Assembly (NCBI GenBank): GCA_902492755.1
Contig: CABUNB010000002.1
Span: forward strand, 52,801 to 116,800
DNA from: an uncultured Collinsella sp.
GTDB taxonomy: Bacteria > Actinomycetota > Coriobacteriia > Coriobacteriales > Coriobacteriaceae
Reading direction: 5' to 3'
DNA length: 64,000 nucleotides
Both the position numbers and the translations under genes were made by a program. Below the pieces are notes generated by a model. The model was not told the DNA's origin and did no database searches. It worked only from the letters and a program-made list of their open reading frames with translations. This document shows positions 41,369-49,569 of the stretch, in pieces; within the stretch, counting starts at the first letter, position 1; each line of letters starts with the position of its first letter.

Positions 41369-42086
41369 GGGGAAGATCCTCTCCCTCGGCCATGCGGCCA
41401 AGCAGAATCGCGGTTACGGGACGCAGGTCCTCGGGCACCGTCACCTTAAGGTTATCGCGTGGGCTCTGGACGCAGCGGACGCGCCCACCCATGCGCTCGA
41501 CCAGCGACGAATCATCGGTACCGATAAAGCCCTCGGCAATGGCTGCAGCGTGGGCGCGCTTCATAGCATCGACGCTAAAGATCTGCGGCGTCTGCGCTGC
41601 CCAGTAGAGCTCACGCGGCGGCGTCTCGACGATATTATCGCCGTCGACGATCTTGAGTGTGTCGATCGCGGGTTGACCGCACACGACACCGTCGAGCGAG
41701 CGGTCGCCCACAAGCACGTCGATTGCATGATCGATGGCCTCGGTCGTGATGAGCGGACGAGCGCCATCGTGAATGGCGACGTATTCAAAGCCCGCCGGAA
41801 CCGCATGCACGCCGGCACGGGTGGAATCCTGGCGGGTATCGCCGGCATCGGCAAAGCTGATGGGCGTGTCATAGTCAAACGGGTCGATGGCCAGGCGGCG
41901 CATCTCGGCACGACGTTCGGCAGGGCAAACCACGACGATGTGGCCGACCTTATCGCTACGGTCAAACGCGCGGATGGACCAGCTCATAAGCGGACGGCCC
42001 GCTACATTGACGAGCTGCTTGCCACCGGGGTTACCAAAGCGCTGGCCGCTGCCACCGGCAACGACCACGGCGCATACGGGCGCCAT
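41358..42086 (-). CDS. ispD: 2-C-methyl-D-erythritol 4-phosphate cytidylyltransferase
   Basis: The third MEP-pathway enzyme, which joins CTP and MEP. In 242 residues the nucleotide-binding loop AGGSGQRFGNPGGKQLV (11-27) carries the GSGxR site, with EYVAIHDGARPLIT (metal aspartate) and GFIGTDDSSLVERMGGRVRCV later. GTG or ATG at 42086 overlaps the disA stop. It forms an operon with disA and ispF. Confidence 0.95.
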   Translation of the reverse strand: MAPVCAVVVAGGSGQRFGNPGGKQLVNVAGRPLMSWSIRAFDRSDKVGHIVVVCPAERRAEMRRLAIDPFDYDTPISFADAGDTRQDSTRAGVHAVPAGFEYVAIHDGARPLITTEAIDHAIDVLVGDRSLDGVVCGQPAIDTLKIVDGDNIVETPPRELYWAAQTPQIFSVDAMKRAHAAAIAEGFIGTDDSSLVERMGGRVRCVQSPRDNLKVTVPEDLRPVTAILLGRMAEGEDLPHVQ

Positions 42087-43153
42087 TATGCGTTCCCCTG
42101 TTTGGTGCCCTTCATGCGGTACAGGGAGTCCGCAAGAATGGCAGGGTTGTTAACGCCAAAGTCGCCCAGGCGCTCCGGATCCTCGCTGATGTCGTCCATG
42201 AGCTCCTGCAGCGAGCCGTACTCGTCGACGATCTTCTCGGCCACGCCGTCGCGCACGACGGACACGCGAGAAAGCGTGCGCAGGCCCAGCGGCGTCATGA
42301 CGGAGTCCTCGTCCAGGTCGTCATAGCCCAGAACTGCCGCCACGTGCTGCGGGTCGGACAGGTCCTTAGGCGTCATGCGGGCAAGCTCGGCGCGAATCTT
42401 CTCGGCGTTGGCCTCAGAGGAATCGCTTGCGTAGTCGCGGATCATCAAGTCGTATTCGGTATCCATGCTGGAGCCCGCGAGCTGCTCGAGCTGCATCTGC
42501 ACGAGCTTGCCCTGGTTGCCCAGCTTGACAATGCAATCCTTAAGCTCGGTCTTTGCCTGCTGCATGATCTCGAAGCTCGAGAAAATACCGGTAATGTCGG
42601 CGAGCGTGACGTAGTCGTCGAGCTCGAGGGCCGTCAGGCGCAGCAAGGAGCGGTCGAGCGACTGACGGGTGGTCTGGAGCGTGGCGACGAGCTGGTTGAC
42701 CGAGCTCATGATGGTGGTGACGGGCTGGATCTCGTAGCTCTTGCCGTGAACGTACACGTTAACGACGGCGCGACGAGCCGAAACCGAGATCACGATGGCA
42801 TCGGTGAGCACCGACATGCGAGCGGCGGTGCGGTGACGCATACCTGTCTCGCTCGTGGCGAGCGAGGGATCGGGATTGAGATGGAAATTGGCGCGCAGGA
42901 TCTGGGTGAGGTCGCCGTCGATGACGATGGCGCCGTCCATCTTGGAAAGCTCGAACAGGCGGTTCGAGGTAAACGAAATGTTGAGCGGGAAGCCGTCGTT
43001 ACCGGCAGCGAGCACGTTTTCGGTGTCGCCGACGCAAATGAGGGCGCCCAGGTGACCGGCGATGATCATGTCGAGGGCGGTGCGGATCGGCTGACCAGGT
43101 GCCGTCAGGCGAATAGCCTGTTCCATACGCTTTTGCAGCTCGTTCTTATCCAA
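42086..43153 (-). CDS. disA: DNA-integrity scanning diadenylate cyclase
   Basis: DisA synthesises cyclic di-AMP from two ATP and scans DNA for branched structures. In 355 residues the DAC domain holds MDGAIVIDGD (DGA 73-75) and GMRHRTAARMS (RHR 106-108). The long helical spine and a C-terminal helix-hairpin-helix (DSVMTPLGLRTLSRVSVVRDGVAEKIVDEYGSLQELM) follow. It is the first gene of the operon with ispD, ispF and cysS. No radA or clpC lies directly upstream as in B. subtilis; clpC is 2.7 kb away. Confidence 0.96.
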   Translation of the reverse strand: MDKNELQKRMEQAIRLTAPGQPIRTALDMIIAGHLGALICVGDTENVLAAGNDGFPLNISFTSNRLFELSKMDGAIVIDGDLTQILRANFHLNPDPSLATSETGMRHRTAARMSVLTDAIVISVSARRAVVNVYVHGKSYEIQPVTTIMSSVNQLVATLQTTRQSLDRSLLRLTALELDDYVTLADITGIFSSFEIMQQAKTELKDCIVKLGNQGKLVQMQLEQLAGSSMDTEYDLMIRDYASDSSEANAEKIRAELARMTPKDLSDPQHVAAVLGYDDLDEDSVMTPLGLRTLSRVSVVRDGVAEKIVDEYGSLQELMDDISEDPERLGDFGVNNPAILADSLYRMKGTKQGNA

Positions 43154-43309
43154 GGCATCGCTCCCATCGTATACGCTCCATAAACGCCAATAAGTTTCTC
43201 ACGGTTTGCCCCTGTGACGCCCGCAAAATCCGATGCTTACAGAATGAGCGAACACAGCTGAGAGCCCCAATCCAAATGAGCTGCTTATGTGGTAGCATCG
43301 GGATTCGCA

Positions 43310-43449
43310 TAAATGAGGGAGTAGTCGCGTGATCGGGTTCGCCTCCGGTGGCGCGGCAAGTCAACACACTGGCCGATGCGGCCTGGCTTGCCTTAATGAA
43401 CGAGACTCGTGGCTGTGCGCGCAACGCGTACGCCACGGGTCTTTTTTGT
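43310..43449 (+). promoter_or_regulatory. Manganese (yybP-ykoY) riboswitch with terminator, upstream of mntP
   Basis: The leader of mntP contains GAGGGAGTAGTCGCG, a long paired arm, then GTCAACACACTGGCC and AACGAGACTCG. These match the conserved GGGGAGUAG, GUCAACA and ACGAGAC boxes of the yybP-ykoY class as I know them. It ends in a terminator formed by GACTCGTGGC and GCCACGGGTC with a TTTTTT tract (43405-43449). High Mn2+ would prevent termination and switch on the exporter. Confidence 0.88.
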
Positions 43450-43500
43450 TACTCCCCCAAGAGGTACACGCGGGCCCGCCCGCAGAGAGGGAGTCAGACT

Positions 43501-44079
43501 ATGGGACTCGCAGAGCTCGTGTTGCTCGCCATTGGCCTTTCGATGGACGCCTTTGCCGTTTCCATCTGCAAGGGCCTCGGCATGAAAAAGATCAACCTTA
43601 AAGTCGCCGTGGTGCTCGGCCTGTTCTTTGGCGGCTTTCAGGCCGGCATGCCCGTAATCGGATGGGCGCTCGGTAGTCAATTCATGGGCATCATCGGACC
43701 CATCGACCATTGGATCGCCTTTATCCTTTTGGCCTTCATCGGCGGCAAAATGCTGTGGGAGGCTTTTACCGAGGACGAGGATGAAGGCGACGGCAAGGAT
43801 GCCGAAAAGATTGAACTGGGCGAGTACCTGATCCTCGCCATCGCCACCTCAATCGACGCCCTGGCCGTGGGCATCTCATTTGCGGCGCTCTCGGTTTACA
43901 TCGTTCCCGCTGTATCGCTTATCGGCGTCACAACGTTTATCTTCTCCGTTGCCGGCGTAGCGATCGGCCACACCTTTGGCGCGCGCTACGAAAAACCCGC
44001 CACCATCGTGGGTGGCGTCGTGCTCATCCTCATCGGGCTTAAGATCTTGCTTGAGCATCTGGGGATCCTCGCACTGTAA
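43501..44079 (+). CDS. mntP: Manganese efflux pump MntP
   Basis: A six-segment membrane exporter of Mn2+, 192 residues. The two inverted halves carry the signature ELVLLAIGLSMDAFAVSICKG and ILAIATSIDALAVGISFAAL, each with the essential S-x-D-A motif. They are separated by an acidic cytosolic loop (TEDEDEGDGKDAEKIEL). ATG 43501 has GAGAGGGAG upstream; the longer frame reads through the riboswitch and is rejected. It is the only plus-strand gene in the right half of the window. Confidence 0.96.
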   Translation: MGLAELVLLAIGLSMDAFAVSICKGLGMKKINLKVAVVLGLFFGGFQAGMPVIGWALGSQFMGIIGPIDHWIAFILLAFIGGKMLWEAFTEDEDEGDGKDAEKIELGEYLILAIATSIDALAVGISFAALSVYIVPAVSLIGVTTFIFSVAGVAIGHTFGARYEKPATIVGGVVLILIGLKILLEHLGILAL

Positions 44080-44084
44080 CGAAT

Positions 44085-44119
44085 AACGGCCGCCCGGCAT
44101 TACGCCAGGCGGCCGTTTT
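44085..44119 (+). terminator. Terminator after mntP
   Basis: AACGGCCGCC and GGCGGCCGTT pair over a 13-base loop, followed by TTC. It starts five bases behind the stop codon. Confidence 0.88.
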
Positions 44120-44159
44120 CATAGCCAGCCGTTTTAGAGCGGCTTAACCAAGGCGACCT

Positions 44160-45617
44160 TTACGCAGCGAGGCGCTTGAGGACGTCGATGAGCAGCTCGT
44201 AGAAGCGCTCGGCAGAGGCGAGCTCCATGCTCTCGTCCGGGGTGTGGACATCGGAGAGCGTCGGGCCCACGGCGATGGCGTCCAGGCCGTGCAGGGCCTC
44301 GGCAAACAGGCCGCACTCAAGGCCGGCGTGAATGGACTCGATGCGCAGCTCGGAGCCAAAGAGCTCGCGATAGCTCTCGACGAAGACGTCGCGGACCGGC
44401 GAATGCTCGGCATAGCTCCAGCCGGGATACTCAAACTCAAACTTGGCGTCGAAGCCCAGGACATCGGCCAGCGTCTGCAGGCGGTCCTTGAACTCGTTCT
44501 GCAGCGAGGTGATCGAGGAGCGCGGGGACAGCATGATCTTGACCTCGTCGTCAGAAGTGGCAACCACACCGATGTTGGAGGAAACCTCGACGGAGCCGTC
44601 GGTGGCGACGTTGCGGCGAATCACGCCGTTAGGGGCAAGACGCAGGGCGCGGATGAGGGCAAGCGCGGACTTCTGGTCCATGGCCTCGACCTCGGCGTCG
44701 TCGGCAATCTCGACGGTGCAGGTAAAGCCGGGGTCGAAGACCTCGAGCTCGGCAGTGACGTCGGCGATGATGCCCTTTGCGATCTGGGCCGCGGCCTCGG
44801 CGGCAGCGTGGTCGGCGTAGACCAGAACAGCTTTGCACTCACGGTTGATGGCGTTGTCCTTGGTGCCGCCGTTAAAGCTAACGATGGCGGGCTCGCCGGC
44901 GACCATCAGGCGGTCGATGATGCGGGCCATGATGAGGTTGCCGTTGCCGCGCTCCAGGTGGATATCGCTGCCGGAGTGACCGCCCAGCAGGCCGGAGATG
45001 TCGAGCGTGAGGGTACTACCGGTCTTATGCTCGCGCGCGATCGGGCAGGTGTAGGTAACGACGACGCCGCCGGCGCAGCTGACGGTGGCAACGCCCTCTT
45101 CCTCGGAGTCAAGGTTAATCATGGTGCGGGCGCTAATCTGGGACTTGTCGAGCGTCTCGGCGCCGACCAGGCCAGTCTCCTCGTCGGTGGTGAACACGCA
45201 CTCGAGGGCGGGGTGAACGATCGAATCGTCATTGAGAACAGTGAGCATCAGAGCGACGGCAATGCCGTTGTCGGCGCCCAGGGTGGTGCCGTTAGCGGTG
45301 AGGACGCCGTCCTTGACGACCAAGTCGATACCATCGGTCGTAAAGTCGTGCTCAACGGAGCCCAACTTGTCGCACACCATATCGATGTGGCCCTGCAGCA
45401 TCACGGTCGGGGCATTCTCGGCACCGGCAGATGCGGGCTTGCGAATGATGACGTTGTAGACCTCGTCCTGGTACACATCGAGGCCGCGCTCCTTGGCAAA
45501 CGCGACCAGGAAATCGCTGATGCCCTTCTCGTTGCCAGACCCACGGGGAATCGCGCTGACCTCCTCAAAGAAATGGAACAGCTGGGCGGGCTCGTAGCCG
45601 GTAATCTTGTAGTCCAT
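44160..45617 (-). CDS. pepD: Aminoacyl-histidine dipeptidase / M20 Xaa-His peptidase
   Basis: A cytosolic zinc dipeptidase of 485 residues. The PepD-type N-terminus (FEEVSAIPRGSGNEKGISDFLVAFAKERGL) precedes the metal ligands in MLQGHIDMV, the bridging aspartate in TTLGADNGIAVA, the Glu pair in ECVFTTDEETGLVGAE and the lid domain (GLLGGHSGSDIHLERGNGN). The final histidine is expected near IESIHAGLECGLF. MDYKITGYEP at 45617 has a perfect GGAGG. It is monocistronic. Confidence 0.93.
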   Translation of the reverse strand: MDYKITGYEPAQLFHFFEEVSAIPRGSGNEKGISDFLVAFAKERGLDVYQDEVYNVIIRKPASAGAENAPTVMLQGHIDMVCDKLGSVEHDFTTDGIDLVVKDGVLTANGTTLGADNGIAVALMLTVLNDDSIVHPALECVFTTDEETGLVGAETLDKSQISARTMINLDSEEEGVATVSCAGGVVVTYTCPIAREHKTGSTLTLDISGLLGGHSGSDIHLERGNGNLIMARIIDRLMVAGEPAIVSFNGGTKDNAINRECKAVLVYADHAAAEAAAQIAKGIIADVTAELEVFDPGFTCTVEIADDAEVEAMDQKSALALIRALRLAPNGVIRRNVATDGSVEVSSNIGVVATSDDEVKIMLSPRSSITSLQNEFKDRLQTLADVLGFDAKFEFEYPGWSYAEHSPVRDVFVESYRELFGSELRIESIHAGLECGLFAEALHGLDAIAVGPTLSDVHTPDESMELASAERFYELLIDVLKRLAA

Positions 45618-45774
45618 GGTGCCTCCTTGGCGCAACTGGTTAGACAGTAAGACATGCGACTTGTATATTCCCAGACTTTGCGTGCATAAACCAGTCGAAA
45701 ACGCCGAGCGCCCTCGCATCATCGGCTAACGGTGGACCGTATAGCGTAACGGTCACAGCTTCCGCAGCTCTACA

Positions 45775-45806
45775 AATCGAGGCGCCCTTTCCGGAGCGCC
45801 TCGATT
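45775..45806 (-). terminator. Terminator after clpC
   Basis: AATCGAGGCGC and GCGCCTCGATT form an 11-bp stem with a 10-base loop, 26 bp behind the clpC stop codon, followed by a weak T stretch. Confidence 0.8.
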
Positions 45807-45831
45807 GCGCGTATCAAATTGTCGCCACGCC

Positions 45832-48474
45832 CTACAGCGCGCCGGAGCCGGCTTGCATCATGCCGCCAGGGCCCGAGGTCACACCACTGCTCACAGGCGC
45901 GGCGTTTCCGGTGTGCGGTGCCGCCGGGGCGATATCACCACCGAGCGTACCTGCCGGACGCGGTGCCGGGATCTCGCCCGTGCCGTGGCTAAAGACAAAC
46001 TTGCCATCGGCCACGTCGCACAGGACGGTATCGCCCTCGCCCCACTCGCCGGCCAAAAGCTCCTCGGACAGCGGGTCCTCGATGAGCTTTTGAATTGCAC
46101 GGCGCAGCGGACGCGCACCGTTGGTGAGGTCGGTGCCCTCCGCCACGATCTTGTCGTAGGCCGCATCGGTGAGCTTGATGTTCATGCCGTTGGCAATCAG
46201 GCGCTGACGCAGGTCGTCCACCAGCAGGTGAGCGATCTTGGTCAGATTCTCGCCCGAAAGCTTCTGGAACACCACGATGTCGTCGATGCGGTTGAGCAGC
46301 TCGGGACGGAACAGGCGCTTGAGCTCGCCCATCGCGCGACCACGGATCTCACTCGACGTGAGACCCCGCTCGCCGATGGTACCAAAGCCCACGCTCGCAT
46401 CCTGCGCAATCTCGCGGGCGCCCACGTTTGACGTCATGATGATCACCGTATTGCGGAAGTCGACCGTCTTGCCCTGGCTATCGGTCAGACGACCCTCCTC
46501 CAGCACCTGCAGCAGGATGTTGAAGATGTCGGGGTGCGCCTTCTCGATCTCGTCGAACAGCACAACCGAGTACGGGTGGCGACGAACAGCCTTGGTGAGC
46601 TGGCCGCCCTCGTCGTGACCGACGTAACCCGGAGGGCTACCGATGAGCTTGGAGACCTCGAACTCGCTACCGAACTCGGACATGTCGAAGCTGATGAGCG
46701 CATCCTTGCTGCCAAAGAGGTACTCGGCGAGCGTCTTGGCGAGCTCGGTCTTGCCCGTGCCGGTGGGGCCCAGGAAGATAAAGCTGCCGCCGGGGCGACG
46801 CGGATCCTTGAGCGGCGAGCGGCTGCGGCGCACGGCCTTGGCAACTGCCTCGACAGCCTCATCCTGACCGATGATGCGCATCTTGAGCACGCTTTCGGTT
46901 TGCAGCAGGCGACGGCTCTCGCTCTCGGTAAGCGAGGACACCGGCACGCCCGAAGTCACGGACACGATGTCGGCGATCTGGCTCACGTCGATGGTGAGCG
47001 GGCTGGCGTCGAGCTCGGCGGTCCAGGCGGCCTTGGCCTCGGCGAGCTCGATCTCGGCAGCCTTCTGCTGCTCGGTGATCTCGGCGGCCTTGTTCATGTC
47101 GTCGCTCTCGGTGGCCTCCTGCGCGGCGGCCTTGAGCTCCTCTATGCGATGCTCGGCCTCGCGCACCGGCTCGGGCGCGCGATTCGCGGCGATACGAGCG
47201 CGGGCACCGGCCTCGTCGATGAGGTCGATAGCCTTATCGGGCAGGAAGCGATCCTGGATGTAGCGGTTGGAAAGGTTCGCGGCGGCCTCGATGGCACCCT
47301 GCGTATAGCGCACATGATGGTGCTCCTCGTAGCGCGGCTTGAGCGCGGTCAGGATCTTGACCGTGTCCTCGACGCTCGGCTCCTCGACATCGATGGTCTG
47401 GAAGCGACGCTCGAAGGCCGGGTCCTTGGTGAGGTACTTGCGGAATTCCTCGGCCGTGGTGGCGCCGATAATCTGGAAGGCACCGCGCGCGAGCACCGGC
47501 TTGAGCATGGAGCTCGCATCGATAGAACCCTCGGAAGAACCGGCACCGATGATGGTGTGCATCTCGTCGATAAACAGGATGACGTCGTCGGCTTCGGTTG
47601 CCTCCTGGATCACGTTCTTGAGGCGCTCCTCAAACTCACCGCGATACTTGGCACCCGCCACGAGGCCCGGCAGGTCGAGCGTCCAGATATTTTGGTTCAT
47701 GAGGTTCTCGGGCACGTTGCCGGCTGCAATCTGCTGAGCCAGGCCCTCGACGATGGCCGTCTTGCCCACGCCGGGGTCGCCCAGAATGAGCGGGTTGTTC
47801 TTGGTGCGGCGCGAAAGAATTTCCATCATACGCTGGACTTCCTTTTCGCGACCAATTACAGGGTCGAGCTCGCCATCGCGCGCCTTCTGCGTGAGGTTGA
47901 TCGCGAACTGCTTAAGCGTATCGGTGCCACTCCCCTTTTGCTGCGAGACATCCGAGCCGCTAAAGAACGGCAGGCCCGCGCCGGGACGACCAGCACCGGC
48001 GCTGGCGAGCGGACGCTTCTTGTCCTGATCCTTGGCGGTGAGTTTCTCGATAGCCTTTTTGATGGAGGCAGACGACACACCCAGGCGCATGAGGATGTCC
48101 ATGGCCATGCCGTTGCCCTCTTCGACGATGCCGATCAGCAGGTGCTCGGTCGACACATAGGTCTGGTTGTTCTCGCGTGCCACGCGGAAAGAGCGCTCCA
48201 TCACGCTGATGACGAGCGGCGTAAAGGCGAGCTTAGCGGCCTCGGTCTCCTCACTGGGCTCGGGAACCGTGGTCTGGACCTCTTTGAGCGTGTCCATGAT
48301 GTCATCGTAGGAGATGTCGAGCGAACGCAGTGCCTCGGCGGCAATGCCCTCGTCCTCCTTGGCAAGTGCGAGCAGCAGGTGCTCGGTGCCCACCTTATTT
48401 GAATGAAGATCGAGCGCCTCTTGCTTGGCCATGGACATGACCTTACGCGCACGATCAGTAAAACGGTCTAACAT
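45832..48474 (-). CDS. clpC: ATP-dependent Clp protease ATPase subunit ClpC
   Basis: A Hsp100 unfoldase feeding ClpP, 880 residues. The Clp N-domain repeats (FTDRARKVMSMAKQEAL, VSTEHLLIGIVEEGNG) occupy residues 1-150. AAA-1 has Walker A GDPGVGKT and Walker B VILFIDEMHTIIGAG. A middle coiled coil (EHRIEELKAAAQEATESDDMNKAAEI) places it in the ClpC group, and AAA-2 has GPTGTGKTELAKTLAEYLFG with VVLFDEIEKAHPDIFN. The C-terminus ends in a Gly/Pro-rich tail. No ctsR-mcsAB precede it, as in other Actinomycetota. Confidence 0.96.
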   Translation of the reverse strand: MLDRFTDRARKVMSMAKQEALDLHSNKVGTEHLLLALAKEDEGIAAEALRSLDISYDDIMDTLKEVQTTVPEPSEETEAAKLAFTPLVISVMERSFRVARENNQTYVSTEHLLIGIVEEGNGMAMDILMRLGVSSASIKKAIEKLTAKDQDKKRPLASAGAGRPGAGLPFFSGSDVSQQKGSGTDTLKQFAINLTQKARDGELDPVIGREKEVQRMMEILSRRTKNNPLILGDPGVGKTAIVEGLAQQIAAGNVPENLMNQNIWTLDLPGLVAGAKYRGEFEERLKNVIQEATEADDVILFIDEMHTIIGAGSSEGSIDASSMLKPVLARGAFQIIGATTAEEFRKYLTKDPAFERRFQTIDVEEPSVEDTVKILTALKPRYEEHHHVRYTQGAIEAAANLSNRYIQDRFLPDKAIDLIDEAGARARIAANRAPEPVREAEHRIEELKAAAQEATESDDMNKAAEITEQQKAAEIELAEAKAAWTAELDASPLTIDVSQIADIVSVTSGVPVSSLTESESRRLLQTESVLKMRIIGQDEAVEAVAKAVRRSRSPLKDPRRPGGSFIFLGPTGTGKTELAKTLAEYLFGSKDALISFDMSEFGSEFEVSKLIGSPPGYVGHDEGGQLTKAVRRHPYSVVLFDEIEKAHPDIFNILLQVLEEGRLTDSQGKTVDFRNTVIIMTSNVGAREIAQDASVGFGTIGERGLTSSEIRGRAMGELKRLFRPELLNRIDDIVVFQKLSGENLTKIAHLLVDDLRQRLIANGMNIKLTDAAYDKIVAEGTDLTNGARPLRRAIQKLIEDPLSEELLAGEWGEGDTVLCDVADGKFVFSHGTGEIPAPRPAGTLGGDIAPAAPHTGNAAPVSSGVTSGPGGMMQAGSGAL

Positions 48475-48512
48475 GCTAGTTCCTCTTAGACGAGCTAGTT
48501 TTTTTCAAACGC

Positions 48513-48538
48513 AAAGCGCCGCCCCGCGGCAGCGCTTT
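48513..48538 (-). promoter_or_regulatory. Hairpin in the clpC leader
   Basis: AAAGCGC-GCC and GGC-GCGCTTT form a GC-rich stem 40 bp upstream of clpC, followed on the minus strand by TTTGCGTTTGAAAAAAAC. It may be a leader attenuator or protect the transcript. No CtsR heptad repeat is visible. Confidence 0.45.
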
Positions 48539-48662
48539 GGTCTCTTTACCCATATGGAGTATATGTTAACCGTTGGGACCTTTCCCGCCCGTAGCCGTGC
48601 GACAACGTCTACAAAAAAGGAATCGCCGGGTGCGGCGGACGCTCTAGGTTAGAGTCTGTTGC

Positions 48663-49256
48663 CTAGCAGGCAGGCTCAACACCCATGTCGTCGGCAACGT
48701 CATTGACGGCATCGGCAACGGGAGCGCCAGGCATGCGCACGAGCTCCATATGCTGCTCTTCAAAGACGGTTCCCATGGGAAAGGCGCGGCGGAAGACAAA
48801 GCGAGCAACCGGACCAGCCACCAGCAGGTTCCAGGGCAGGGCCATGATAAAGTTGCGCGGGATGTTGATGAGCCACATCATCGGCAGCGCCTGCAGGTTG
48901 GCGAGCGGGCCACCGGGCATGTGGAACAGGCCCTCGCACGCACCGTAGAACGACATGATGATGACCATAGGAACGACCATGCAGGAGCTAACGGCGAGCG
49001 TCATGGCGAGCGGCGAGCTCTGGCCCGGCGCGACCAAGTACTTAAAGGCGAAGCCTTTGGCCAGCGGGCTGGCGATAAACCAGTCGCAGCACATGGCAAA
49101 GACGTAGGCAACGGGGAAGCCGAGCCATGCAGCGGCAATGACCTCGCCGTTGATGGCCCCATGCTGCAGGGCAACGTTGTAGATGCTCATCCAGAGCACC
49201 ATGCAAAAGCACATGATAAAGGTGAACAGCAGGCTCTCTCGTTTGTTGATAGGCAT
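48663..49256 (-). CDS. DUF2798-like membrane protein
   Basis: A 197-residue integral membrane protein with about four to five hydrophobic segments: residues 8-28, 38-58, 75-100 and 118-150. The pattern includes INKRESLLFTFIMCFCMVLWMSIYN at the start and a central proline-glycine-rich FHMPGGPLANL. It resembles the DUF2798 group, whose function is unknown. Start at 49256 behind GAGAGGAA. Its leader contains a strong terminator-like hairpin and a 67-bp palindrome. Confidence 0.78.
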   Translation of the reverse strand: MPINKRESLLFTFIMCFCMVLWMSIYNVALQHGAINGEVIAAAWLGFPVAYVFAMCCDWFIASPLAKGFAFKYLVAPGQSSPLAMTLAVSSCMVVPMVIIMSFYGACEGLFHMPGGPLANLQALPMMWLINIPRNFIMALPWNLLVAGPVARFVFRRAFPMGTVFEEQHMELVRMPGAPVADAVNDVADDMGVEPAC

Positions 49257-49300
49257 AAAGGGCAGATTCCTCTCTGTGTTGTGCCGCGGCACCACGCAAC

Positions 49301-49351
49301 AAAAACGGGCGGGCAAGATGGAGCTGTTGGGACTTCATCTCGCCCGCCCGT
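49301..49351 (-). promoter_or_regulatory. Terminator-like hairpin in the DUF2798 gene leader
   Basis: On the minus strand ACGGGCGGGCGAGATG and CATCTTGCCCGCCCGT pair over an 18-base loop and run into TTTTTGTTG, 45 bp before the start codon. Either it ends upstream transcription or it is the off-state of a leader attenuator. I recognise no ligand-binding domain in the 110 bases before it. Confidence 0.65.
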
Positions 49352-49466
49352 GATACGTGCGTCTGCGACTACTTATGTGGTGGAACCAGCCTAGCACGAA
49401 AACCCCGCGTTTCGTAAGCGTTGAGTTTATGAAGATGCAGGGCACCAATAATCCCCCGACCCCATA

Positions 49467-49533
49467 AGTTGCGGTGGAATACGGACTGTTTTGACCCTTG
49501 AAGCAGCAATTCAGTCCCTATTTCACCGCAACT
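49467..49533. repeat. 67-bp palindromic element, copy 2
   Basis: Arms 49467-49488 and 49512-49533 begin and end with AGTTGCGGTG and its complement, with two mismatches over 22 bp, and a 23-bp spacer. Length and termini match copy 1 at 5425-5491 while the inner arm sequence differs (GGACTG against GTTCCTG). It follows the ThrE-type gene by 36 bp. Confidence 0.85.
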
Positions 49534-49569
49534 CATTTGGTGCAAAGTAGCCTGTTCCCCTTGCACCAA

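Noticed and set aside
43348..43500. N-terminal extension of mntP
   Set aside because: It lies within the riboswitch and its terminator; the family start is at 43501.
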